NCBI RefSeq assembly: GCF_006335145.1
Contig: NZ_VDMN01000011.1
Span: forward strand, 32,594 to 96,593
Source of the DNA: Aliirhizobium smilacinae
Lineage (GTDB): Bacteria; Pseudomonadota; Alphaproteobacteria; Rhizobiales; Rhizobiaceae
DNA length: 64,000 nt
Direction: 5' to 3'
The notes below the pieces were generated by a model, which ran no database searches, was not told where the DNA came from, and saw nothing but the letters and a program-made list of their open reading frames with translations. This document shows positions 8,175 through 17,164 of this stretch, piece after piece. Within the stretch, counting starts at the first letter, position 1. Each line of letters starts with the position of its first letter. The translations under genes were made by a program, and so were the position numbers.

Positions 8175-9731
8175 ATGGCCGATCTACAAACACCCGTCCT
8201 CTTTGATCCGTTCTTTGGCGGTTTCGTCCTGGAAACGTTGACGATTGGAATGTACGGGGAAGCGCGCAACGCCATCCGCGAATATATTCAAAATAGCTTC
8301 GATTCCATACAGCGCGCGATTGAGGAGGTGAAGATACTTCCGGTCGGCGGTGGATTGATTCAGATCGAGATGGCTGCCGACAAGAAGAGCCTGGTCATTC
8401 GCGATAACGGCGCCGGCCTTCCGGTTAAAAATGCCGCTGCCATTTTGACGCGTGTCGGTGCATCGACGAAAAGTCACCGAAGAAATGCCGGATTCCGAGG
8501 TATCGGCCGATTGGCCGGCATCGTGTTCAGCAATACGGTGACGTTTGTGACCAAGGCCAAAGGCGAGCGGGAGCAAACCACCGTAATCTTCAACGCCAAA
8601 GCCATGCGCGATGCCATGACTCCCGGAAAAGGGAGTTCGAAGTCCGCGGAAAACCTTCTGCGCGAGACTGTCAGGGCGTTCCGTACTCCGCATAAGGAAG
8701 CTGGCAAACACTTCTTCGAGGTACGGCTCGAAGGCTTCGTTGATGAGCCGGACGAATGCAAATCATCCACCGAGATGTATGATTTTGTCAGCCAGGTAGC
8801 GCCTGTGCCTTATCCCGCCGGCTTTCCATTTCTGGCGAAATTGCAAGGTGCGGCGAAACAGAGCGGCATCCCGGTCGAAGAAGTCCAGATCACCATCAAA
8901 GACGGCGCTAAGGCTCCGGTTTCGGTCACGAAGCGGTTTGGCGCGACCCATACCATCGCGAGCGGGGAAACCGAGATCACCGATTGCGATATCCATTGGA
9001 AGGCGGGCAGAAAATGGTGGGCCTGGGTCGGAAAGAAAGAGGAGTCCGGCTCCTACACGGATAGCAAAGTGAGTGGCCTTCGGGTGAGGGTTCGCAATAT
9101 CCAGATCGACGGGACTACCATCGTCAGCGAAATTTTTCGAGAACATGCCAAAACCCATGTCCGGTTTCAGGATTGGTATATCGGGGAGATATTCGTCGAT
9201 CCTGGTGCGCTTGTTCCGAATGCCCGTAGAGATGGCTTCGAGGAAGACAGTGCGTGGAAGAAGATCAAACGCGAGATTGCCGAAGTTGTCAAAGAGCTCG
9301 GCAAGGAAGCGTATAAGACCTCGATTGCTGGCCAGCTATCTCTCGAAGCACAGAAGGAAAATCTCGGAAAGGTCCGCAAGGAACTTCGACAGCTATCGAG
9401 AGCAAAATTTCAGGACGTAGACCGGGCAATTAAACTTTCGAAGGATCTCACGACTTATCAAAAACGGGTCGCCAAGGCGTCGGTCGGTGCCGACATGGAG
9501 ACCGCGGCAGAGCTTCATGCCATCGGCTCGGAGTTTGTCGACATTAAGCGTGAGGCGTTGGCCAATGTCGGAGAGGCCGCCACCAAGCTAGACCGCGAAC
9601 GGATTCAGGAAGACGCAAGAAACGCTTTTCTCAAGGAAATCCTGCTCTTGCTTGAAGACAATCTGACCCCGGACTTGTTCGCGGAGGTGCAGGAGCTGCT
9701 CCTCGAGGAATACGGCGACGACGGCGATTAG
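8175..9731 (+). CDS. HSP90-like (GHKL) ATPase, second copy
   Basis: The protein is 518 residues. It shows the same module order as the gene at 4576-6174: N-box IREYIQNSFDSIQRAIEE, IRDNGAGL, GASTKSHRRNAGFRGIGRLAG, then near residue 350 LVPNARRDGFEED. The last 150 residues are charged and likely a coiled coil (repeated KxLxxLxR). The two ATPases probably arose by an old duplication and could form a heterodimer, with the PIN-like protein encoded between them as effector; that pairing is inferred. The gene is last in the operon: 5 bases after its stop, sequence related to an insertion element begins on the other strand, so the block's right edge is here. Confidence 0.85.
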   Translation: MADLQTPVLFDPFFGGFVLETLTIGMYGEARNAIREYIQNSFDSIQRAIEEVKILPVGGGLIQIEMAADKKSLVIRDNGAGLPVKNAAAILTRVGASTKSHRRNAGFRGIGRLAGIVFSNTVTFVTKAKGEREQTTVIFNAKAMRDAMTPGKGSSKSAENLLRETVRAFRTPHKEAGKHFFEVRLEGFVDEPDECKSSTEMYDFVSQVAPVPYPAGFPFLAKLQGAAKQSGIPVEEVQITIKDGAKAPVSVTKRFGATHTIASGETEITDCDIHWKAGRKWWAWVGKKEESGSYTDSKVSGLRVRVRNIQIDGTTIVSEIFREHAKTHVRFQDWYIGEIFVDPGALVPNARRDGFEEDSAWKKIKREIAEVVKELGKEAYKTSIAGQLSLEAQKENLGKVRKELRQLSRAKFQDVDRAIKLSKDLTTYQKRVAKASVGADMETAAELHAIGSEFVDIKREALANVGEAATKLDRERIQEDARNAFLKEILLLLEDNLTPDLFAEVQELLLEEYGDDGD

Positions 9732-9735
9732 TGTG

Positions 9736-10220
9736 TCACTGGAAGAGAGGTGAACCGCCTCTGGCCCGATCAGCGTCGATATGACATATATGTTTATGCG
9801 ATCTGTCTCGCTTGCCGCAGACAATCGAGTACTGCTGCACGGTCCGGAACGCGTCCGGTAGCTCAGCGAACGGAGCACCCTGAAGCGCGCCGGGCTTGCG
9901 CTGCACGACAGCCAGATAGTGTCGCCAGTGGCTGGTGAGCATTTCCGCGTAGTCGATGGCTCCCATGACCGACGATTTATGCGCGTCTTTCAGCCGATCC
10001 TACGCCTTCAGCCATTGGAAGCCCTGAATGATCGAACTTCGGTGCCTGGAGTTCTGGGCGAAGACCCGTCCCGGCATCTGCCAATCGCCCGGCGATCCAT
10101 CGGCTCTAACCAAATCGTGTCGTGGTTACCGCAGAAGGTCAGATCGCTAGATAGACGAGGCAGGTCGGCATGACACGCTTCGTAAGCGACAAGCCGATCG
10201 AACGGCCCACAGCCTGACAT
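9736..10220 (-). pseudogene. Decayed transposase, probably IS21-type istA remnant
   Basis: On the - strand, residues encoded at about 9840-9966 read HWRHYLAVVQRKPGAL and GAPFAELPDAFRTVQQ, which resembles the C-terminal part of IS21-family IstA transposases (HYLxVLxRKPGALRNGAPF). The frame is short (76 codons) and lacks the catalytic DDE region. A second short - frame at 10008-10220 may be another shifted piece of the same element, but I could not match it. No terminal repeats are visible. This marks old transposition at the right edge of the helicase/GHKL block. Confidence 0.45.
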
Positions 10221-10532
10221 CTAATGCCAGCGCCTCCTCTGCCCGGTTGTTGGCAATGGTGCCGCGCATCTGCCATGTGGCAAATTTGAACAGAACCATC
10301 CAGCGCGTTCAACCGCAACGTGTATAGCCCTTATGACAATACACGCAAGATTATCATCGGATGATGGAAGGCTTCTCGCCTAAACGCTGGTGATCTTAAC
10401 TCAGCACCGAAGGAGGCGTCGGCTTACGGCCAATTGCGGACGAGGTGATGATGCTCGGAGGGCGCGGTTTCATGTCTTTTCCTTCGCAAGAGAAATGAGA
10501 TATTGAACGCAGATTGAGGTTTGTCAATGGCA
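10221..10532. other. Intergenic stretch, no gene seen
   Basis: I see no convincing reading frame, RNA gene or strong hairpin in these 310 or so bases. They separate the transposase remnant from the tail of the phosphoesterase-synthetase gene. Confidence 0.4.
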
Positions 10533-13394
10533 CTATCGCTGAACTTCCTCAAGAATTTCTTGACAGAAAACCAGTGCGTCGGCCTCGTCGGCGGTTAGAT
10601 GTTGAGAAATCTGAATGGTCCACCTCACGCTGCCTTTTTTGGCAAGCTCGATATTGGGCCGTATGGCTCTAACGCGATTTTCGAGGACGAGTTCCAGATG
10701 CATCGCGATCTCACGGGCTTTGTCCAGCTCGTCGTGGAACAGACGTGCCAAGGTATCGAGCCAGTGCCAACCAAGATTGTCGACATCGCCTTTACTTTTC
10801 TGGAAGTGTTCGAACAACTCATACTTGTAAGCTTTGGCATCTGCCGTGGACACTTGCCCTGAGCTTCCCGGGTCGATTTCCAGCAGCTCCCAGTTATAAT
10901 ACAAAATGTCGTTGATGGCCGAAAGACGATTTTCCGGATCCGCGGGCGTGACGATGACCGATCTGGCGTGTTTGATCGCTTCCGCCAAGTATCCCGCTTT
11001 TCGCTCGTCGCCGCTCTTCATTTGTTCAGACATGCGCCAGTATGTCAGTCCGAAACCGCGGCGAATTTCGTCGAAAGCCCAGTGATGTTTGGTGATGATC
11101 TCGTCGCCATTTTGCTCGACCGTCGTAATCGCGCGGCCCGAATGATGTAGGGCGCTTTCGTAGTCTCCGCGTTCCCGCAAAATATTGCCTAGCCGGTAGT
11201 TTGACGCAGCGTCGTCTGGTTTTTTTTGCAGCAGTTCGCGATAGATGGTTTCCGCCTCAAGTTGCTCGACGCTGTCGCCTGTATAGACCAGCATGTAAGC
11301 TCGCTCGCCCTTTAGAGCAAACACGAGATCTTCTTTCCAAGGCTCATTGTCGTAGCGTGCGCCCTGGACATCGTGCAGGATTGCGAGGAAAGCGTCCGCA
11401 GCTTGGCGAAACAATCCAGGGCTGCCCCCTTGCGTCGTACGCCGGTCCTGAGCTTCCTCCCACAAGCCGAATGCAATTCTCATCTTCGACCTGAGCGGTT
11501 CCGGTACGTTCTTAAAACGGTTCAGCTGCATTTCGCCGCTGTTCATCGAGCGCACCAGTGCTCCGCCGACGGGCGCTGTAACTGGTTCTTCTTCTGAATG
11601 TCGCTTGATGACGTCCACGTATCCGACAAGAGCGTCGATCATGCCTTTGAGGACGTTCAAGTGCCTCATCCAGGAGACGCCAACGTCGCCGCGTCCGCGC
11701 CCGTAGCGCAGTCGATAATCGATGTCACCCCAAACATCTTCGAGGGCACTGCGAATCTGGACTTCGATTGGGATGACCTCAAGCCGCTCATAGGGCGGAG
11801 GGGCCGTCACATAAGCAACCAGATGAACCGAAGAATAACCTGTCGGTCTTTGTTTGACATTGAAGCGCACTGCGAGCGATGAATTCGCGAACGCGCTGCG
11901 TATCGCCTCTGCCATGGCGGTTTGATCGGCGTCCATCTTGGCGACGTTGACGTCGATCTCGACAGGATGGTTTTTTGCAAATTCCAGTCCAAGTTCCGCC
12001 GGCGCTCCGGCTTCGATCAAGGCCAAGATATTCTTAACCGTCTCCGGTATCTGGTCCTGGTACATGGTGACGATGCGAAAACCGCAAACATCGGGCATTT
12101 TCCGCACAGAATAGTCAGGATCTGCACTGCTACGACTTTTCAGCTTTTCCGAAATCCGTGCCGTGTCCTTGATTCGATACTTCAATGCGTAGCAACGGTC
12201 GGCGATTTCCGGCGTGACTATCAACGATTTGTGCAGATATGGCGCAAGATATGACTGGATATCGGCTCCCAACTTGAGAACCATGTCCAGGTCGCTTTCC
12301 GGTTGGGTTAAGTTCATGTTTTGGTCCATTGGCATGACACGATCGACCGGGTGACCGTTTTGGGCAGCGGCTTCGGGGGATGTGGCGCCCGCAAGGGCCT
12401 TCTCGATTTTCGATTTAGGATTGCGTACTCGCCTTGGAGGCGGGGGAAGCATCGCGGCTATGGTCTCCGATTGAGCGCCGTTGAGACGCCAATTGCCAGA
12501 ATGGGGGGAGTATTCGAACAGCTGAGTTTGGATCTGGCTCCGCTTGAATGAAAGCTCATAGGTGGCAAAGGTGTTACGGATAGAGCCATCGGTTTGATAG
12601 GACGCGCCGGTTGCAAGGGTGGTTATAGTGGAGCCAACGTTTCTTGAAACGGTCAGACCTTCGTGTTCATGCAGGTGGCCTCGCAGAAGCAAATGAGCAC
12701 CGTTTTGCTGGGACAGCAGTCGTTCCACGACATCTCGGTTCCAAGGCACAAGATCACTTACCGGATGGTGAGCGATCGCAATGACAAGGCCACCAAGTTC
12801 TCTGGCACTGTCGAGATGCTTGCTGAGGGTCTTGGCGTCAATCACAAGGTTGCCCGTGTCCTCATCATTGCAGCTGAAAAGGGACGAGTTCAGGCCGATC
12901 ACATGAATTGGCATACCCTTGAAGTCGAAACCAAACCGGAATGCAAAGGGACTGTTTCGATGCCAATCGCTCGAAAGAGGAATGTGCGCCGATATACGTT
13001 GATGCCAGTCAAGAAAGGGATGAAGATGAGTGCAGTGATCGGGAGCATATTGCCTCCAATCGGCATAAGCACGTTCATTTCCGGCGACCGTTCGAAAAAG
13101 CGCGGCAGTTGCGGCTGAACGCTTTACGTCGTGGTTGCCTGGAACGATGATGAGCTTGGCGTGCGGCCAGGGCGACATCAATTGTCTAAGCCATTCCTGA
13201 CCTTCAGCGAACTGGCCATCGTCGCCGCTTTGGGCGAGATCACCAGAGAAAACACAAAGATCAGGAACAACCCCACAAGCATGCGCAGCTTGGATTTGGG
13301 AGTGGGCAATCGCGGCGCGTTGACCATGAGGGTCATGGACACCAAAATGCGCGTCAGTAAAATGAAGTATTCTGAACTTGTTTTCCAAACACAT
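10533..13394 (-). CDS. Calcineurin-like phosphoesterase - RelA/SpoT synthetase - TPR fusion protein
   Basis: The protein is 953 residues from ATG 13394 (TTG 13400 would add two). Residues 7-290 are a metallophosphoesterase with every metal motif intact: FTDAHFG, VFSGDLA, VPGNHD, IAHHP and RGHLHEHE. After a linker, residues 370-590 form a RelA/SpoT nucleotidyltransferase domain: ISEKLKSR, DVCGFRIV (catalytic Asp near 433), GYSSVHL and EVQIRSALEDVW (catalytic Glu near 541). The remaining 360 residues are helical with TPR-like repeats (YRLGNILRERGDYESALHH near 735). It has no HD-type hydrolase domain, so the phosphoesterase may be the part that removes or limits the alarmone. Small alarmone synthetases linked to toxin-antitoxin and anti-phage functions are known; this domain order is new to me. 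The gene stands alone, flanked by insertion element remnants. Confidence 0.85.
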   Translation of the reverse strand: MCLENKFRILHFTDAHFGVHDPHGQRAAIAHSQIQAAHACGVVPDLCVFSGDLAQSGDDGQFAEGQEWLRQLMSPWPHAKLIIVPGNHDVKRSAATAALFRTVAGNERAYADWRQYAPDHCTHLHPFLDWHQRISAHIPLSSDWHRNSPFAFRFGFDFKGMPIHVIGLNSSLFSCNDEDTGNLVIDAKTLSKHLDSARELGGLVIAIAHHPVSDLVPWNRDVVERLLSQQNGAHLLLRGHLHEHEGLTVSRNVGSTITTLATGASYQTDGSIRNTFATYELSFKRSQIQTQLFEYSPHSGNWRLNGAQSETIAAMLPPPPRRVRNPKSKIEKALAGATSPEAAAQNGHPVDRVMPMDQNMNLTQPESDLDMVLKLGADIQSYLAPYLHKSLIVTPEIADRCYALKYRIKDTARISEKLKSRSSADPDYSVRKMPDVCGFRIVTMYQDQIPETVKNILALIEAGAPAELGLEFAKNHPVEIDVNVAKMDADQTAMAEAIRSAFANSSLAVRFNVKQRPTGYSSVHLVAYVTAPPPYERLEVIPIEVQIRSALEDVWGDIDYRLRYGRGRGDVGVSWMRHLNVLKGMIDALVGYVDVIKRHSEEEPVTAPVGGALVRSMNSGEMQLNRFKNVPEPLRSKMRIAFGLWEEAQDRRTTQGGSPGLFRQAADAFLAILHDVQGARYDNEPWKEDLVFALKGERAYMLVYTGDSVEQLEAETIYRELLQKKPDDAASNYRLGNILRERGDYESALHHSGRAITTVEQNGDEIITKHHWAFDEIRRGFGLTYWRMSEQMKSGDERKAGYLAEAIKHARSVIVTPADPENRLSAINDILYYNWELLEIDPGSSGQVSTADAKAYKYELFEHFQKSKGDVDNLGWHWLDTLARLFHDELDKAREIAMHLELVLENRVRAIRPNIELAKKGSVRWTIQISQHLTADEADALVFCQEILEEVQR

Positions 13395-13416
13395 CCCCAA
13401 TGTGCCGCGTCACACA

Positions 13417-13444
13417 AGATCACTAAAAAATATAAAAGTGTCAA
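13417..13444 (-). promoter_or_regulatory. Candidate promoter of the phosphoesterase-synthetase gene
   Basis: On the - strand a consensus -35 hexamer TTGACA (13439-13444) is followed by a T-rich spacer and, 16 bases on, the weak -10 candidate GATCTT. This lies about 25-50 bases before the start codon. The -35 is good and the -10 is poor. Confidence 0.35.
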
Positions 13445-13618
13445 TCGACGTCACACTCTTTGATTGACCTTCGCAGATTCTTCACTTGCTGCGTTTTTTT
13501 TCGAGCGCCACCCCCGTCAACATCCTCCGAAAGTCCGGGCTTCTACGCGTCCCTGGCCTTTGCCATCGCGGGCAGCATCGCTTTGTCGGTTGAACCGGGA
13601 TGACCTGCCACTGAAGTT

Positions 13619-13830
13619 TCATCCGGCTGCGATTAGAGCCTCGGCAGTTTTTGATAAGCCAAATGGCGCGATGGAAGCAACCCGCGGACACGCGAAGCTT
13701 TCATATTGCGTAGCGTTGGAGCCGGTTGCGGCGATGATCCCGGTATAGTCCGCTGGGGTTTGGTATCCGAGCGATGAGTGCGGCCGGAAATTGTTGTAGT
13801 CGTCGGCCGATTTCGCAATGGCCTGCGGGC
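13619..13830 (-). pseudogene. IS3-family transposase (OrfB) C-terminal remnant
   Basis: The - strand frame reads DDYNNFRPHSSLGYQTPADY, then TGIIAATGSNATQYE, and ends KTAEALIAAG-stop. This is the end of an IS3-family OrfB integrase (the N-x-x-RPHSSLGY block). Everything upstream of the DDYNN block is missing, so the catalytic core is gone. It sits between the phosphoesterase-synthetase gene and the SyrB-like gene. Confidence 0.75.
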
Positions 13831-13990
13831 GTGATCGGCTTCGGTGGCGGAGGACGCAGCTCTGTCCACCAAGGCCCTAGACAGAGGCGCCGACGCACTC
13901 TCAACGACCACTGCGAATGCCGAGCGGAATGCGTCATTGACACAGTCCACCGGGATACCGGAAATTAATGCTTCCCAACAGGAGAGAGTG

Positions 13991-14404
13991 ATGGCCGACG
14001 AAACCCGCGATAGCGTCAATACCGAGACTTCGACTGCGGAAACAACTGCCCCAGTGGCGGAACCAAAAAAGCTGCGCGCGCCCCGTGGCTCGAAGTCCGC
14101 AGCCACTATTGAAACTGATGAGACAACCGCTGATCCAGCGGCTGCGGTCCCGTCAAAGCGAGCGAAAGCAACACGCGCGAAAAAAACGAAGCCGTCCGGA
14201 GCAGACGCGAAGCGAGTGAAGCAGACCCGCAAGTCGCGCGCGTCAGCAGCTTTTCCGAATGCGATCGCCGCACCTGTGACAGCATCCGACGAAATGGCGG
14301 ATTTGCTTCAGCTGGAGGAAGAGAACCAGAAGCTGCGCAAGCAGCTTGCCGAGAAGCTTCGCACTGAGAACGCAGACCTTCGCAAGCGTCTCGGCGTGAG
14401 CTGA
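13991..14404 (+). CDS. SyrB-like small basic protein
   Basis: The protein is 137 residues. It starts MADETRDSVNTE, has an Ala/Lys/Arg-rich middle (residues 25-90) and a C-terminal leucine/glutamate heptad segment, LQLEEENQKLRKQLAEKL followed by NADLRKRLG, likely a short coiled coil. This layout matches the rhizobial SyrB-like family; SyrB of Sinorhizobium meliloti affects syrM expression and symbiotic regulation. I chose ATG 13991 because AGGAGAG lies just upstream. The frame stays open back to 13844, but that extension is low-complexity with no ribosome binding site. Whether this copy regulates anything is unknown. Confidence 0.6.
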   Translation: MADETRDSVNTETSTAETTAPVAEPKKLRAPRGSKSAATIETDETTADPAAAVPSKRAKATRAKKTKPSGADAKRVKQTRKSRASAAFPNAIAAPVTASDEMADLLQLEEENQKLRKQLAEKLRTENADLRKRLGVS

Positions 14405-14461
14405 GCTCGGCAGCGCTTCAGGCCGTGACGACCTCACCTCGGCTCTCTCAGAAGACTGGCG

Positions 14462-14605
14462 CCTAGGCAGGTAAACATCGCGCCCCAACAAACTGCCAAG
14501 GTTGAGCAAGATGGCGAGATCCAAAAACTGGGCCGTCAGTTGTGCGAGAAGCTACGATCTCAGAATGCGCAGCTGAAAAAGATGCTTGACCGCTTCACCA
14601 GGTGA
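14462..14605 (+). pseudogene. Decayed second copy of the SyrB-like C-terminus
   Basis: Just downstream of the SyrB-like gene the + strand reads EIQKLGRQLCEKLRSQNAQL then KKMLDRFTR-stop. This aligns with the end of the previous protein (ENQKLRKQLAEKLRTENADLRKRL) at about half of the positions. No start codon or N-terminal part is present. It looks like a partial tandem duplication that has since decayed. Confidence 0.5.
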
Positions 14606-14774
14606 CGGTGCATAAGGACCAAAAGCTTGCGAGCGTTCCACATCCGGCGATGCCCTGGGGCCATGGAGGGCATCATGGTTGGTCGAATAGTACAAATTCT
14701 GCGCGTCGTGGCGGGTGGAGACGACATATGGCTGACGCAACTTTCCGAGGACTTTACGTTATACCGCGACCATG

Positions 14775-15008
14775 TCAGTCAAAAACGGTGATGCCCTCTG
14801 TGTTTACGACATAGACGAATTCGTCCCAAGCTTCCCCATCAGTTGCGAATGTATCGGTCCATTCTGTCACTTGATCATCGGCACTGGTCACCTCAAGTCG
14901 CCACCAAAGCTCGACGGAACCCCGGAAAATATCGACTTTCACTGTGATGCCATCGACAGAGTATCTGCGGGATAAGGGGGAGCGTTCGACATTTGGGATT
15001 GAATTCAT
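14775..15008 (-). CDS. Small hypothetical protein
   Basis: The protein is 77 residues, acidic and aromatic-rich (SVELWWRLEV, TEWTDTFATDGEAWDEF). It alternates strands, as in a small beta-rich domain. I recognise no family. Its composition is protein-like, and its start lies opposite the htpG promoter region, giving a divergent pair. The ribosome binding site is weak. Probably a real gene; function unknown. Confidence 0.5.
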   Translation of the reverse strand: MNSIPNVERSPLSRRYSVDGITVKVDIFRGSVELWWRLEVTSADDQVTEWTDTFATDGEAWDEFVYVVNTEGITVFD

Positions 15009-15140
15009 GGTGTCTGCCTGCGGTATGCGATCATTGGATTGTTATTTCGTCCTCCTTTGAGCCAGATGCAAGGGCAACCGCCCCCTGGCGCCGACGGTGT
15101 AAACATTCCCGCATCCTTTGAAGGTTATGACTGTGACCAT

Positions 15141-15169
15141 CTTGAAAACGTCCTCTGCGAAAGCCATCT
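15141..15169 (+). promoter_or_regulatory. Heat-shock (sigma-32-type) promoter of htpG
   Basis: CTTGAAA (15141-15147) is followed after 16 bases by CCATCT (15164-15169), a fair match to the heat-shock sigma factor consensus (CTTGAAA, then CCCCATnT). It ends about 31 bases before the htpG start, which fits the gene's expected control. Confidence 0.55.
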
Positions 15170-15200
15170 GACGCCCGATTCCACGCAATGGGGTTGACCG

Positions 15201-17087
15201 ATGACGACGACAATAGAGCACCAGCCGGAACAGCGCGCATTCGAGGCCGATGTCAGCCGGCTTCTGCACATGATGGTGCATTCAGTTTATTCGGACAAAG
15301 ACGTCTTTCTTCGCGAATTGATTTCAAATGCGGCCGACGCCTGCGAAAAGCTCCGGTTCGAGGCGATCTCTCAGCCCCAGCTTTCAGCGGATGGAGGTGA
15401 GGCCCAGATCGTGGTGAACCTTGACGAAGAGGCGCTCACGCTCGTGGTCGAAGACAACGGGATCGGCATAAGCCGTGAGGAGATGATCGATGCGCTGGGC
15501 ACCATTGCCAGATCGGGTACACGGGCCTTCATGGAACGTCTTGAGGCGGCCAAGGGTGGCGAGAAGGCCGAATTGATCGGCCAGTTCGGCGTAGGCTTTT
15601 ACTCCTCCTTTATGGTTGCCGAGCAAGTCGACGTCATCTCCCGCCGAGCCGGAAGCGATGCCGCGTGGAAATGGTCCTCCGATGGCAAGGGCAGCTATGA
15701 AGTGGTTGCTGTCAATCTGGCGGATGCGCCTACGAGAGGAACCCGTGTGGTCCTACACCTCCTGGACGATGCCAAAAAATATAGCAGTAAATGGACCGTC
15801 GAAAAGATCATTCGACACCAGTCCGGTCATGTTCCCGTACCGATCAGGCTGATCGAAAAAACCGGCGCCGATCCGGTCCACGTGTCCGACGGTGCAGCAC
15901 TTTGGACCAAGTCGAAGGGCGACATCTCCAAGCAGGACTACGACGATTTCTATCGTAGCGTTTCCGGTCAGTATGACGAGCCGCTGACAAATGTGCATTT
16001 CCGCGCCGAGGGCCGTCACGAATATACAGCGCTGGCCTTCGTGCCGGGCTCTCAGTCCTTCGACCGTTTCGACGCCGAACGCCATGGACGGATGAAGCTT
16101 TATGTGAAACGCGTCTTCATCACCGATGAAGCGGAATTGCTGCCGCGCTACCTCCGCTTCGTGCGCGGTATCGTCGATACGTCCGATCTGCCGCTCAACA
16201 TCTCGCGCGAAATGATCCAGGAAAGCCCGGTTCTGGCCTCAATCCGCAAAGGCTTGACCAGCCGCATACTCTCGACACTGGAGAAGATGGCCGAAGGCGA
16301 AGCCGAAACATTCACCAAATTCTGGGACCTGTTCGGCGCAATCGTCAAGGAAGGCATCTATGAGGATTACGAGCGCCGCGAGCAGTTGCTGAAGCTGGCG
16401 CGGTTTCGGACAACCGCTTCGGGGGAGGTGACACGGAGCCTGGCCGACTATGTCTCGGCCATGAAGGATGGCCAGTCGGCCATCTATTACATCAGCGGCT
16501 CCAGCCTCGACCAGTTGAACGCATCTCCGCATCTGGAAGGCTTCCGCGCCAAAGGTATCGAGGTTCTGCTGCTGACAGATTCGGTCGACAGCTTCTGGCC
16601 AACGAATGCACCCGCTTTTGAAGGCAAGACGTTCAAATCGGTAACGCAGGGTCAGTCCGATCTCGACGCGATAGCGGAAGGCGACGGCGCCGCCGAGGAC
16701 AAGCCAGCGACATCGGCGGATGTGACCGCATTCATCGAGTTCGCGCGCGGGATACTTGGAGAAGACGTGGCGGATGTCCGTGTTTCCGGCCGGTTGACGG
16801 AGAGCGCGGTATGCCTCGTCGCCTCCGATCAAGGTCCGGACAGGCAGCTTGAGAAGATCCTGCAAGGGGCAGGGCGTCTGCAGACCGCATCCAAACCAAT
16901 TCTGGAGATCAACGCCGAGAGCAGGCTGGTGCAGACCATTGCGTCGGTATCCGAAGATGCGTTCCGTGAGGATGCGGCATGGCTCCTGCTCGACGAAGCC
17001 AGAATTCTAGATGGTGACAGGCCAACCGATCCCCGTGCGTTTGCCAGCCGGCAGGCGAGACTATTCGAGCGGGCATTGCGGGGCTAA
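15201..17087 (+). CDS. htpG: HtpG, bacterial Hsp90 chaperone
   Basis: The protein is 628 residues, the normal HtpG length. The N-terminal GHKL ATPase has FLRELISNAADACEKLRFE (the Hsp90 N-box), VEDNGIGIS and GQFGVGFYSSFMVA. The middle domain carries the catalytic-loop block DTSDLPLNISREMIQ with its conserved Arg near residue 340, and a C-terminal dimerisation domain follows. HtpG helps fold and remodel client proteins in the cytoplasm. It is single and intact, probably an accessory copy if this is a plasmid. It is unrelated in operon terms to the GHKL genes at 4.6-9.7 kb, which are much more diverged. A 7-bp hairpin (17116-17139, no T-run) follows the gene. Confidence 0.96.
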   Translation: MTTTIEHQPEQRAFEADVSRLLHMMVHSVYSDKDVFLRELISNAADACEKLRFEAISQPQLSADGGEAQIVVNLDEEALTLVVEDNGIGISREEMIDALGTIARSGTRAFMERLEAAKGGEKAELIGQFGVGFYSSFMVAEQVDVISRRAGSDAAWKWSSDGKGSYEVVAVNLADAPTRGTRVVLHLLDDAKKYSSKWTVEKIIRHQSGHVPVPIRLIEKTGADPVHVSDGAALWTKSKGDISKQDYDDFYRSVSGQYDEPLTNVHFRAEGRHEYTALAFVPGSQSFDRFDAERHGRMKLYVKRVFITDEAELLPRYLRFVRGIVDTSDLPLNISREMIQESPVLASIRKGLTSRILSTLEKMAEGEAETFTKFWDLFGAIVKEGIYEDYERREQLLKLARFRTTASGEVTRSLADYVSAMKDGQSAIYYISGSSLDQLNASPHLEGFRAKGIEVLLLTDSVDSFWPTNAPAFEGKTFKSVTQGQSDLDAIAEGDGAAEDKPATSADVTAFIEFARGILGEDVADVRVSGRLTESAVCLVASDQGPDRQLEKILQGAGRLQTASKPILEINAESRLVQTIASVSEDAFREDAAWLLLDEARILDGDRPTDPRAFASRQARLFERALRG

Positions 17088-17164
17088 AGCTCAGGGAGAA
17101 ATGCTGATCACTCCGCACCGCGAGGCTCCATCCGCGGTGAGGGGGCGTTCGATATCGATCATCC

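Noticed and set aside
17116..17139. Hairpin CACCGCG/CGCGGTG after htpG as a terminator.
   Set aside because: The stem is good but no T-run follows, so I did not call it a rho-independent terminator.
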